From: Pycnococcus provasolii
Lineage: Eukaryota > Chlorophyta > Pseudoscourfieldiophyceae > Pseudoscourfieldiales > Pycnococcaceae
Length of the DNA stretch: 64,000 nucleotides
Assembly (NCBI GenBank): GCA_938743325.2
Contig: OW568891.1
Span: 186,001-250,000 of the forward strand
Direction of reading: 5' to 3'
Within the stretch, counting starts at the first letter, position 1; every line of letters begins with the position of its first letter. The position numbers were made by a program, and so were the translations under genes. The notes beneath the pieces were generated by a model. That model was given only the letters and a program-made list of their open reading frames with translations. It was not told where the DNA came from and did no database searches. Below, in pieces: positions 39,003 through 47,890 of this stretch.

Positions 39003-39029
39003 TGAGATGCCTCATTCAGTAAAGAAGTT
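39003..39029 (+). promoter_or_regulatory. 3'-UTR element shared with the gene ending at 26254
   Basis: GAGATGCCTCATTCAGTAAA GAAGTTGC (split here) lies immediately after the phosphatase stop and matches 26254-26281 at nearly every base. Confidence 0.5.
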
Positions 39030-39143
39030 GCGTAAAGCTTGTGTAACTGCTTGTGTAAAGAAGTTGATACCTTCTTGGATGACAGTTGTGGTCGTCCTTC
39101 TCTCTGGGCATCAGTTAAGGCCCAATGAGTTGCGACGCTAGCC

Positions 39144-40301
39144 TTACGCTGTTTCCGCGGGCGCCTCTTCAGCCTCCGCGAGTGCCGCCGCCGCCTTCTC
39201 CGCGCGCTTTGCCGACACGTCCTTACGTGCCTTGCGTCCACGCTGGATCGACTGGATGCGCAGCGCCGCCGCCTCCTGCTCCGCCGTTTCTGCCGAAGCC
39301 TTCGCCTCCGCCTTCTTCGCGTCAACCTCCTTGCGCGCCATGTGTCCTCGGAACGAGCTCTGCAACTTGGTCGCCGCCTTGTCCATCTCCGGATCCTCCG
39401 CGAACGTCTCCGCGAGGCTCTGTCCCTGGTCAGCACCCGTCGACTCGCCGACAACCACGACGGGCGCCGCCACCTTCGCCCGGTTCGCCTTGCGCATGTC
39501 CTTGCGTGTCTGGTACCCTCGGAAGTGGCTCTGCAGGCGCACCGCAGCCTGCTCCTGCTCGAGTATGTCGACGTCCTCCGCCGTCGGTCCCTCGCGCCGA
39601 ATATCCTCCAGCACCGTTCCTGCGGAGAACTCGACTTCGTCGTCCTCGTCCTCCTCGTTGATGGGGTACTCAGCCTTCGGGACGATGCGCGGCTTGTTGG
39701 GGTTGTTGTCGAGCAGCCACTCTGCGAGCCATGTGATTGCCTCGAGCTTGTCCGCGCTCGGCTTCTCCTTACACAGCGCCGTCAGTCCCTTGAGCAGAGT
39801 CGGCTGCAGGAAGCGCGCGACGTACTCCTTGGCGGCTTCTGGCGAAGGCACCTCGAGGACGAGCTTGGGAAAGAAGAACTTGATTTCTCTCGCGGCGCTT
39901 GCGGGACTGTCGCTGCCGTGCGTAGCATTTTGTGTTCCGTCCGTTCCGTAGAGAGCTCGTAGGCACGTCGGGTTCTCGTCGCGCGCCTTGAAGCTGTTCG
40001 TCGGTCCCATCATCGCACGCCAGCCCACGATAGCGTCCACCTTTGCGAGGCACAGCGCGACGATGGGACCACCGGACATGAAGTTGGTGAGCGTGTCGTA
40101 GAACGGCCGGCCCTTGTGCTCGGCGTAGAACTCCATGGCGCGCGTCTTTGTCAGCGTGAGGCTTTGTTTCTGAATGACGGTGAATCCCTGCAGCTCAATG
40201 AGCTGCTCGATCTCCAGCGCCTTTCCCGCTCGCACGGCGTCAGGTTTAATCAAAGCAAGTGTTTTCTGCAAGTTCGCAGATGTCGCACGTTCCGCCGCCA
40301 T
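39144..40301 (-). CDS. RSP23: Radial-spoke protein 23 / NME5-like: NDPK domain + DPY-30 motif + three IQ motifs
   Basis: 385 residues from the ATG at 40301. An N-terminal nucleoside-diphosphate-kinase domain (TLALIKPDAVRAGKALEIEQ, KGRPFYDTLTNFMSGGP) contains the catalytic His in NATHGSDS (H128). A DPY-30-like helix pair follows (LEAITWLAEWLLDNNPNKPR). After an acidic linker come three calmodulin-binding IQ motifs: AAVRLQSHFRGYQTRKDMRK, ATKLQSSFRGHMARKEVD and ALRIQSIQRGRKARKDVS. This order is that of Chlamydomonas RSP23 and, for the first two, animal NME5. Expected in the axonemal radial spoke, where it implies a motile flagellum. Confidence 0.9.
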   Translation of the reverse strand: MAAERATSANLQKTLALIKPDAVRAGKALEIEQLIELQGFTVIQKQSLTLTKTRAMEFYAEHKGRPFYDTLTNFMSGGPIVALCLAKVDAIVGWRAMMGPTNSFKARDENPTCLRALYGTDGTQNATHGSDSPASAAREIKFFFPKLVLEVPSPEAAKEYVARFLQPTLLKGLTALCKEKPSADKLEAITWLAEWLLDNNPNKPRIVPKAEYPINEEDEDDEVEFSAGTVLEDIRREGPTAEDVDILEQEQAAVRLQSHFRGYQTRKDMRKANRAKVAAPVVVVGESTGADQGQSLAETFAEDPEMDKAATKLQSSFRGHMARKEVDAKKAEAKASAETAEQEAAALRIQSIQRGRKARKDVSAKRAEKAAAALAEAEEAPAETA

Positions 40302-41876
40302 TGTTGTCAACGAATATAAAAAAAACGACTTACTTACTACGAACTACGACTGTGTTATGCAGTTATATAATAGCTTTCGGCCTGAAAGCGGAAAGCTCAA
40401 AGGAAAGCTGAAACGAAAGCTGAAAGGAAAGCTGAAACAAACGAACCACCAGTTGAGAAGTCGCACACTGTTAACACACACACTGTTAAGTACGAGCGAG
40501 CACGAGCACACAGGTACCTAGTTAACTGCCTTCTGAGGTTAAGCCTTAAGCCCTTAAGAGCGTGTGTACTACAACTAGGGAGGAGACGTCTTCAGAGACA
40601 AGAGGCGGAACTCTGCAGAACTCGGCAAGAGACCGTCGAGAGGAGAGGTGTTAGAGGCGTATGGACTTCTTCTTCTTTCACGACGACGCTTAAGCAACGC
40701 AACGCAACGCACTCTACGATAGAGGCGAGTCACTCACTCGCGCACAGTGGTTTCCTGAGCCTTCCGCTTCGAGTGTTTCTTCGTGCTTCTTGGTGCCTGG
40801 AGGCTGGAGGCTGGAGCCGAGAACAGTTTGGGAGGGTAGTACTACAATTGAGCCGAGTTTCGTAGTTGTCGGTCTCTCTTCTCTTTTCTCGCGTATGTAC
40901 TGTATTGCTCTCGAGCAGGTCAGGCCGGATGAGCTTTGTTTGGGCGATGATGGGAGAACAGCTCGAGTAATAAAAGGACCGGCGACGCGAGGCGAGGCGA
41001 GGCGAGGCGAGGCGAGGCGAGGCGAGGCGAGGCTCACCGTTTTGGCGAGCTAACCTTAGCTGCCTATGGCCTATGACGTTCTTTTCTCTCCCTAGCTGCA
41101 AGCTGCCAAGGTCTCACCCAGCTGAGGTATTCTTACGGTACAGTACCTTAGCTCTTCAAGACTTCAACGAACTGGCACAGCACTATCGTACAGGAGGAAC
41201 AACTACACGGTTGCAACCTGGTCATGTTAATTAAGCCTGCTGATCGATCGAGGAGGCCAGTCATCCTGAGGTGTCAGGGGAAAAGTCATCAGGGAAAGGC
41301 AGTACAAAGCTCAAGCTCCATGGAAGGAACGAACCTTACCTGACCCGGTAGACTATCATCCGAAGCTCTCCGACAATACTGAATACTCTAATGGCATCGG
41401 CCGCACACACACACACTTGCGAGTTGCCCGTACTGTACCGGTATCGTAGGGATGATCGTGGACGGTGGACTAAGAACTACCGGGTAGCAGGGCTGGCAAC
41501 TGTGGCTGGCAAACTGGCTGGCAAACTGGCAAACTGGCAGCTGGCACCTGGTTACTACCTTTAAAGAGAAGCTTGCATCAGTTGTGCAGAGAGTGTGCAG
41601 AGGATCCACGGTCAGGCTTTTTAACGGTGACGACCCGTGGGGCGTGGTCTGGGAGCAGGACTGGGAGGAGGAGGGACTGGGAGGAGGACTGGGAGGAGGG
41701 GGAGGGACTGGGAGGAGGAGGGAAGGGTTGAAAGGGAAGGGAATTCGGGGATCGTTTGAGGGGATTCGGGGTTCTAATTATTCGGGGATGGGAAATGGGA
41801 TTCGGGGTTTGTTCTCGTCCCCCGTCCCGTCGTCCGTCGTCCCTCTCCCACCTTCCGGAACTCATCGAACGCGCCC
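40302..41876. promoter_or_regulatory. 1.6-kb intergenic region with several simple repeats
   Basis: Between divergent genes. Holds GGAAAGCTGAAA-type tandem words (40385-40440), a pure (GGCGA)n pentamer array at 40988-41033, CTGGCAAACTGG repeats near 41505-41545 and GGGATTCGGGG-type telomere-like words (41735-41815) upstream of GPI8. No coding signal. Confidence 0.5.
40988..41033 (+). repeat. (GGCGA)n pentanucleotide array
   Basis: About nine perfect units. Confidence 0.93.
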
Positions 41877-43082
41877 ATGGAATCCATGCCCATGCCCATG
41901 CCTCCCTGTGTGGCTTTCTTTTGGATGTCGTGGTGCTCCTTCTTGAGGTCATGCGCGTGTATGGACTTCCACTTCCACTTCCACGCGTGTCGTCGTCGTC
42001 CGTGTCGTCGTCACCAGCATCGGCTGGCTTGGTTTGGTTTGGTTTCGCTTTCTTCACCGCACTCTGGACTTGTATTGTATTGGACTTGTGTGCTCTCCGT
42101 AGTAATCTTGCTGGCTGTTAATCCCGTGGTTTCTTTTGTGGATGGCCAGTCAACATCACCCTTGACCGCCCCGTCAGAGCACGGGCGTCCGTCAGGGATG
42201 GGAGGGATCCCAGCCGCCCTTCCTCCGCACACGTCGACGTGGGCCTTGCTGGTGTGCACGAGCAGGTACTGGTTCAACTACAGACACGTCGCGAACACGC
42301 TCGCCGTCTACAGAACCATCAAGAGACTCGGGATACCCGATGACCGCATCATACTGTTCCTTGCTGACGACATGGCGTGCAATCCGCGAAACGCAAAGGC
42401 AGGGTGCGTTTACAGCACGCCGCAAGGACACGACCTGTACGGCGAGGACGTTGAAGTGGACTTCAGAGGGAAGGAAGTCACCGCAGAAAACCTCGTGAGA
42501 ACCATCACGGGAAGGCAAACGGAGGACGTGCCACGCAACAGGAGACTGCTCACAGACGAAGGGTCGAACGTGCTGTTCTACCTCACTGGACACGGCGGCG
42601 ACAACTTCCTGAAGTTTCAAGACCACCACGAAATACAAAGCGCGGACATTGGAGACGCTATACACCAGATGACGGTCCAAAGGAGACTGCGGCGCATGTT
42701 CTTCATTGCTGAGACGTGCCAGGCGTCGACGCTGTTCGAAAGCATACGCAGCCCAAACGTGCTTGCCATGGCGTCGAGCGATAGGGGAGAGAGCAGCTAC
42801 AGCCACCTCGTTGACCACGAGGTGGGACTCGCCGTCGTTGACAGGTACACGTACTACCTCGAAAAGTTCATGGACGAGCGTGTGCCAACGGCTACGTCCA
42901 AGTCTGCGACGATGGCGCACCTCGCGAACGCATTCACGTTCGACGAGCTCGGATCCACGCCCGTCATGGACACGCGCAACTTCCCCACGCCGCTCGAAAA
43001 AGTTCCCGTGACGGAGTTCTTCGCGGGCGTCATGAACGCCGTTGACGACGATGGCGCCGTCACACTGCCTCCGTGGTTGTAA
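41877..43082 (+). CDS. GPI8: GPI8/PIG-K, catalytic subunit of GPI transamidase
   Basis: 401 residues from the ATG at 41877. After a Cys/His-rich start and a hydrophobic segment (LVLYWTCVLSVVILLAVNPV) the C13 peptidase domain begins at TWALLVCTSRYWFNYRHVAN. Conserved blocks include GIPDDRIILFLADDMACNPR, VFDFRGKE-like VDFRGKEVTAENLVR, NVLFYLTGHGGDNFLKFQD (catalytic H239) and FFIAETCQASTLFE (catalytic C281). The protein ends without a long transmembrane tail, as in some protist GPI8s. It cleaves the C-terminal GPI signal of secretory proteins and transfers the preformed anchor in the ER. The N-terminal ~70 residues look unlike a normal signal peptide, so the start could lie further downstream. 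Confidence 0.92.
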   Translation: MESMPMPMPPCVAFFWMSWCSFLRSCACMDFHFHFHACRRRPCRRHQHRLAWFGLVSLSSPHSGLVLYWTCVLSVVILLAVNPVVSFVDGQSTSPLTAPSEHGRPSGMGGIPAALPPHTSTWALLVCTSRYWFNYRHVANTLAVYRTIKRLGIPDDRIILFLADDMACNPRNAKAGCVYSTPQGHDLYGEDVEVDFRGKEVTAENLVRTITGRQTEDVPRNRRLLTDEGSNVLFYLTGHGGDNFLKFQDHHEIQSADIGDAIHQMTVQRRLRRMFFIAETCQASTLFESIRSPNVLAMASSDRGESSYSHLVDHEVGLAVVDRYTYYLEKFMDERVPTATSKSATMAHLANAFTFDELGSTPVMDTRNFPTPLEKVPVTEFFAGVMNAVDDDGAVTLPPWL

Positions 43083-43480
43083 ATTGATTGTAAACGTGAT
43101 GTTATTAGTATGATTCCGCACACTGAGAGGGATCCCTCGTAGAACCCATTTTTGAAATGATTTCGTGGAGGACATCTGGGATCCCGGTCGCGCAAATATG
43201 CAATAAATGGCGGCGCACACGTTCCCGACGTCCACGAAACACGTGGATGGAGACCTCCCGGAGGTCCCTCTTGGATATATGTAATTTTCGCATCGCCGCC
43301 GCCGCCACCGCCTTCTCCTAAACATGCAACTTTGCTCGTAGGCCGTAGGCCGTAGCCCCTCAGCAGAAGTGCGAACTGCGAACTCGCAAGCTCGAGACAC
43401 ATGTGCAAGAGTTGAGCTTTTCTGGCTAGCAAGCATGTGTGGTTTCAATACCGTATATAGTAGTACATAAAGGTTTAGTG
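43083..43480. other. Convergent 3' spacer
   Basis: TTGTAAATTGATTGTAAACG directly after the GPI8 stop supplies two TGTAA words. The rest, including a GCCGCCGCCGCCACC run near 43295, shows no gene. Confidence 0.45.
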
Positions 43481-44668
43481 TTACGATAGAAGCTCGCGCA
43501 CCGCGTCTGTAGCCGCTATATCCGCCGGCGTCCACCCCGCGGCATTTGCAGCCTCCAGGTTGCACACACGGCACGCAAGCAACTTGGCGATCACCGCCTC
43601 CGCTCCTGACGCCGCGGCGCGGTGGAGCGGCGTGTTCCTGTCAAGATCTCTCGCGTTTAGAACGTCTGCAAGCCTACTCGGGAGGATGTCGCGCATCTCC
43701 AAGCCGTCGTGCGCTGCGGCAGCCGCAGCCATGCCCGCATCGCTTGGGCCCGCGCCACCCGCTCGCGCGCACGCCGCCGCATCGAGGCAGGCTTCCAGCA
43801 CGTCCGCGCGCCCCTTTGCTGCTGCAATGTGTAGAGGTGTGTCGCCGTACGCGTCGCGGAGCATAAGCAGGCAAGTGCGCGCCCCCTGCTTTCCGTTCGC
43901 GCTTGCGTCGAAGAGCAGCGCACGCGCGCTGTGTGCGCGTCCGTGGTGCGCGGCAATGTGCAGCGGCGTGGCACCACCCTCGTCGCGGTCGACGAGCACC
44001 GTTGCGCCGCCATGTTTGAGCAGAAGGCTGATGCACGCCGGGTCGTATCCGGCTCGCACGACGTCGTGCATAATACGGCTCGGGCCGCAACTGCCGAGAG
44101 GCACGTCGTCTGCGTCTCCGCCTATGGTGGTTTCCGTCGCTATTGCCTTCGACTCGCCTTGTGGGTCTGCACACGCGCGTGCATCCGCGCCCTCTTCGAG
44201 GAGCATGCGCATCTCCTCGAAGTCTTTTGTGGCTGCGCAGTGAAGGAGTTCTGCGTGGTCGCCAGCGTACGCAACCTCGTCTTCCGGGTCAGCGAGTTCG
44301 CCGTTATCGAGTTCGCCGCCATCCGCCGCTTCGGCGTCAAGTTCCTGCGCCAGCTTCGACCTCGTTTCAGCGTGCGGGTTGGACGCGTCGGCCGTTCGCG
44401 GTCCACGTGGTGGTGGGAGGTCACCATCAGCGTTTAAGGCGTTTAAGGTTGATCCTTCTGCTGCTTCTGAGGTCCTCCTGAGGTCTCCTCCTCCTCCTCC
44501 TCCTCCTCCTCCTCCTCCCACAGAGAGCGCGTCCCAGTTTTTGAAGGACGACTCGATTGACTCGATTTCACAAAGGTTGAGTGGTGGAGGTGGCCCGAAC
44601 GCGAACAGGTCACAGGCGTCGTCTCCTAATAAGTCCACTGGAACTTCGTCGTCGTAAGGGTACGACAT
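43481..44668 (-). CDS. Ankyrin-repeat protein
   Basis: 395 residues from the ATG at 44668. Acidic N-terminal third with a Gly run. Ankyrin repeats begin near residue 140: DHAELLHCAATKDFEEMRML, GYDPACISLLLKHGGATVLV, GGATPLHIAAHHGRAHSARA, YGDTPLHIAAAKGRADVLEA, RNTPLHRAAASGAEAVIAKL and AGWTPADIAATDAVRELLS. The protein ends on the capping repeat. Protein-protein interaction role, with no catalytic domain. Poly-Gly comes from a CTCCTC tract at 44487-44518. Confidence 0.85.
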   Translation of the reverse strand: MSYPYDDEVPVDLLGDDACDLFAFGPPPPLNLCEIESIESSFKNWDALSVGGGGGGGGGGGDLRRTSEAAEGSTLNALNADGDLPPPRGPRTADASNPHAETRSKLAQELDAEAADGGELDNGELADPEDEVAYAGDHAELLHCAATKDFEEMRMLLEEGADARACADPQGESKAIATETTIGGDADDVPLGSCGPSRIMHDVVRAGYDPACISLLLKHGGATVLVDRDEGGATPLHIAAHHGRAHSARALLFDASANGKQGARTCLLMLRDAYGDTPLHIAAAKGRADVLEACLDAAACARAGGAGPSDAGMAAAAAAHDGLEMRDILPSRLADVLNARDLDRNTPLHRAAASGAEAVIAKLLACRVCNLEAANAAGWTPADIAATDAVRELLS

Positions 44669-44796
44669 TTGTAAGCCACGGGGAAACAAAGAAACACTGG
44701 AAACAGAAACAGAAACAGAAACAGAAACAGATCAGCCGCGGGAAGGGAAGAAAAGAGATTCAAAGGGAACACCACCGGGGACCGGGGGAGACCCTT

Positions 44797-44852
44797 AAAC
44801 CCTAACCGTAATTCCCTAACCCTAGACCTAACCCTAGACCCTAGACCCTATA
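44797..44852 (-). repeat. Degenerate telomere-like array between divergent genes
   Basis: CCCTAA, CCCTAGA and CCCTATA units mixed. It lies 130 nt upstream of the minus-strand ankyrin gene and 100 nt upstream of the SET gene. Confidence 0.88.
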
Positions 44853-44952
44853 CCCTAATCGGTGTTTCTTGCCAGCTGGTCTTTCCCTCTTTTCAAATTT
44901 GCAGGGCCGCCGCCGCCGCAACGCACACGGCCACAACACTTGACCGTTTGGT

Positions 44953-46446
44953 ATGATGACGACGACGAACTCCTCCTCCTCCCCTCCAACAACAGCTTTA
45001 ATGCCTCCTTCGACATCTGTGGTTTGCGTTCGAAGAATCAACTCCTCGTCACCTCATGCAGGGTTATCGTCACAGGATGCATCCTCCGGTTGTTCTCATT
45101 CTTCTGGGACCCGTGATGTTCAGAGCAATGTTCAACTAGGCATGTTCGCTACGTCGGCGATTCCGTGTGGAACCGTCGTCTTACACGACGATAAGCCCAT
45201 CGCTGTCCTACCCACACATACGCATGCGTGGGCGACGCCAACGTGCCACCAGTGCTTAAACCCATGCATACCACAACCGGGATCGCACATTGCACACGCC
45301 GCTACACAGGCGGGCGCGCCGGACGACGTCGCGAGACGAGCCAGGGACCTCGACGATGAGAACGATACGTCGACAGCCGTCACGTGCGCGTGCGGCGCGA
45401 CGTTCTGCTCCAGCGCGTGTGAGAGTGCGGCGGAAGAGAAATGGCATGCCGCGCTGTGCCACGACAGGGGACGAGGGAAGAGAAAGCGAGACAAGGGGGA
45501 CGACGGTGTCGCAGCCAAGGCATTCCACGAGTACGCTTCAACACGAGACGAAGCGTACTTGCTGGCAGCAAGAGTCACAGCTTGCACCTTGTGCAGTCGC
45601 GATGGCCATAACAACGTGAACGACTTCTCCATTCCTCAAGCAAGAGGAGCAACAGAAGAACGTGCGCCGCTGCGTCTACTTTCTGTTGGGCCGCAGACGC
45701 GCGTACTAAGCAAGCGCGAGGCTGGGAGGAGACGGCAAGCGGCACAGCTCTTCGCTCGTGCGATGAAGGCGCACGTGGCGAGCTGGCAAGACGTCGAGAG
45801 AAAGTCGGCAATCGGCAAGGAAGCGGCGTCGCTCTTCGAGCACGCAGTTGGCGTCGTGCATGCAAATGCGATCGGCGTAGAGACGGAGACGCCTGCGTCG
45901 TCATACGTCGCGTGCTTGTCAGAGTCGGAGCAGGCGATGCGTGGTTGCACATTCGTGGAGGCGTTACGTCACATCGCACTTCGAGCAATGGAAGACGACG
46001 ATAGCTCAGATGAGGACGAGGACGGCAACTCAGATGAGGATGACAGCTCGTCAGAAGGTCAGCAGGCCGCCGCCGCCGCCGCCGCCGCCGCCGATGATGA
46101 TGATGGTGCAGATGCGTCGAATGCTGTCACCATTGATATAGCTCCGTTGGCATCGACGTGTGCCTCGGCGCTTTCGGTGGAGGGTAGCGCGCTCTACTTG
46201 CTTTCGAGCATGCTAAACCATGCATGCGGCGCTCCCGACGCGAATGTCGAGTTCGCGTTCTTGTGTGGCGAGGATGGTTGCGGCCGTGGTGGCGACCTCA
46301 CGTTACTGGCAACGCGTGACATCCGCGCGGGTGAGGAGTTGCGCGTGAGTTACGTGAGCGCGGAGGATGTGCCTGTAAAGTCGACTCGTCGCGCGCAGCT
46401 CCTTGAGCGTTACGGGTTCATGTGCTCTTGTAGCACATGTGCGTGA
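44953..46446 (+). CDS. SMYD-like SET-domain protein with MYND-type zinc finger
   Basis: 497 residues from the ATG at 44953. The SET domain is split by the zinc finger in the SMYD manner: start of SET at GMFATSAIPCGTVVLHDDKP, then Cys pairs CHQCLNPC and CACGATFCSSACESAAEEKW then HAALC. A long acidic insertion holds Asp/Glu and Ala runs. The catalytic half follows: LYLLSSMLNHACGAPDANVE (the NHxC motif), LTLLATRDIRAGEELRVSYV (GEEL..SYV motif) and the post-SET GFMCSCSTC. Expected protein-lysine methyltransferase, histone or other substrate. Arabidopsis ATXR2 and animal SMYDs share this design. Confidence 0.87.
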   Translation: MMTTTNSSSSPPTTALMPPSTSVVCVRRINSSSPHAGLSSQDASSGCSHSSGTRDVQSNVQLGMFATSAIPCGTVVLHDDKPIAVLPTHTHAWATPTCHQCLNPCIPQPGSHIAHAATQAGAPDDVARRARDLDDENDTSTAVTCACGATFCSSACESAAEEKWHAALCHDRGRGKRKRDKGDDGVAAKAFHEYASTRDEAYLLAARVTACTLCSRDGHNNVNDFSIPQARGATEERAPLRLLSVGPQTRVLSKREAGRRRQAAQLFARAMKAHVASWQDVERKSAIGKEAASLFEHAVGVVHANAIGVETETPASSYVACLSESEQAMRGCTFVEALRHIALRAMEDDDSSDEDEDGNSDEDDSSSEGQQAAAAAAAAADDDDGADASNAVTIDIAPLASTCASALSVEGSALYLLSSMLNHACGAPDANVEFAFLCGEDGCGRGGDLTLLATRDIRAGEELRVSYVSAEDVPVKSTRRAQLLERYGFMCSCSTCA

Positions 46447-46907
46447 ACCTCTGAACTTTTTTAAAAATATAAACTACCAACCTGTAAGAATTGTCAACAT
46501 ATTAGTGCGAGCGAGGACAAGTGGGTCAAGGTGAGAGGTTGAACAGCGTTGTTACAAGGTTGACTTTGAAATTGTCACAGTTGCCGCCATCGGTTACATA
46601 AAAGTCTTTTAAAAAGATTATATGTAAATACCGGGCCCATACAGGGCCATTTTGTCGTGAAAGTATTATGATGGTTTTCACCATCCTCTACCCACCTTTT
46701 GATTGTTACGCTTTCACACACACAAAAAAAAAAAAAAATTATTCCCAAAAAAACCAAAAGTCTCCGCGTCACACACTGCAACAAGCACACTGCAACAACG
46801 CCATACGCTCAGCGCTTCACGGCCTTCACCTTCATGATTCTCCACCACCTCACGAAGATGTGGGAGATGAAGAATGGAGAATGAACAAAGAGAGCTGCGT
46901 AAGGGAG

Positions 46908-46946
<39 letters not shown>

Positions 46947-47695
46947 CGTGGAGGACGGGAAGGCGGGGGGGGCACGTGCCGTTTCGAGGGGAAGATGAAA
47001 TGACGTTTCGTCCTATGGTTTGAGCCTATTGGGAACTGGGAGATGAATCATCCGCGTAAAGACCCCGTTTGTGCCGGTTCCCAAATTTCGAGGTGCTTGA
47101 TGAAGATCCTTTTTGTAGTTTTTCTGTGTTTTTGTATGGAGTGATGGAACGCACCCACTCCGAAGCAGGCGGGGGGCACATGCCGTTTCGAGGGGAAGAT
47201 GAAATGACGTTTCGTCCTATGGTTTGAGCCTACTGGGTCCTTGTGCCGGTTCCCAAATTTCGAGGTGCTTGATGAAGATCCTTTTTGTACCCGGGTATTA
47301 TGACTTTCAACCAATTGGGGAACTCCCCCAAAAAGTTTATGAAAGTTTATGAAAAGTTTTTGGAAAGTTTTTGGAAAAAAAAAGGGGGCCGTATTCGCCT
47401 CCGACCTATTACCCCGACTAAATCGGTTTTATTCTGCCAGGAGCTGGGATTGGGGTGGGGCTCAGCTGGGACCGACTTTTTGAGTTTTCCGGTCTCGAGT
47501 TCCCCACTTGCTGACTTGGTTGAAAGTCATGATACTGGGAAATATACAAAAAAGTCACCGAATCATGCCGCCTTTTTCTCACCCCAAAAGCCCCAGCCCC
47601 CAAAAATATTGGTAATTGGTTCATGCAAGTGCTGACTGACTCCTCTCTCCTCCATCATTCTACAAAACTAAACAACAGATAACAACATTACAAAA
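46447..47695. other. Repeat-rich spacer at the left edge of the mosaic region
   Basis: Contains a 37-base G run (46910-46946), a partly deleted duplication (46973-47120 against about 47176-47289, words GTGCCGTTTCGAGGGGAAGA and GGTTCCCAAATTTCGAGGTG) and a ~260-bp segment with imperfect ~40-bp inverted ends (47287-47325 and 47500-47545, shared core ATGACTTTCAACCAA). The last resembles a MITE. No gene seen. Confidence 0.6.
46910..46946 (+). repeat. 37-nt poly-G tract
   Basis: Longest of several pure G runs in the window, and potentially quadruplex-forming. Confidence 0.95.
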
Positions 47696-47833
47696 ATGGC
47701 GACAGCAGTGACGCTGGTGTTCGCCCTGGTGGTGAGCAGCAGCAGCGGCGTGTACGCGCAGCAAATTTCGATGAACGGCACTGCGTTCTTCTCCTCAATT
47801 GGTGATCCGACGGCGTTGCTTACCACCACCAAC

Positions 47834-47890
<57 letters not shown>

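Noticed and set aside
42192-43574. 460-codon minus-strand frame opposite GPI8
   Set aside because: The plus strand has the complete catalytic GPI8 sequence, while the minus frame has no recognisable content.
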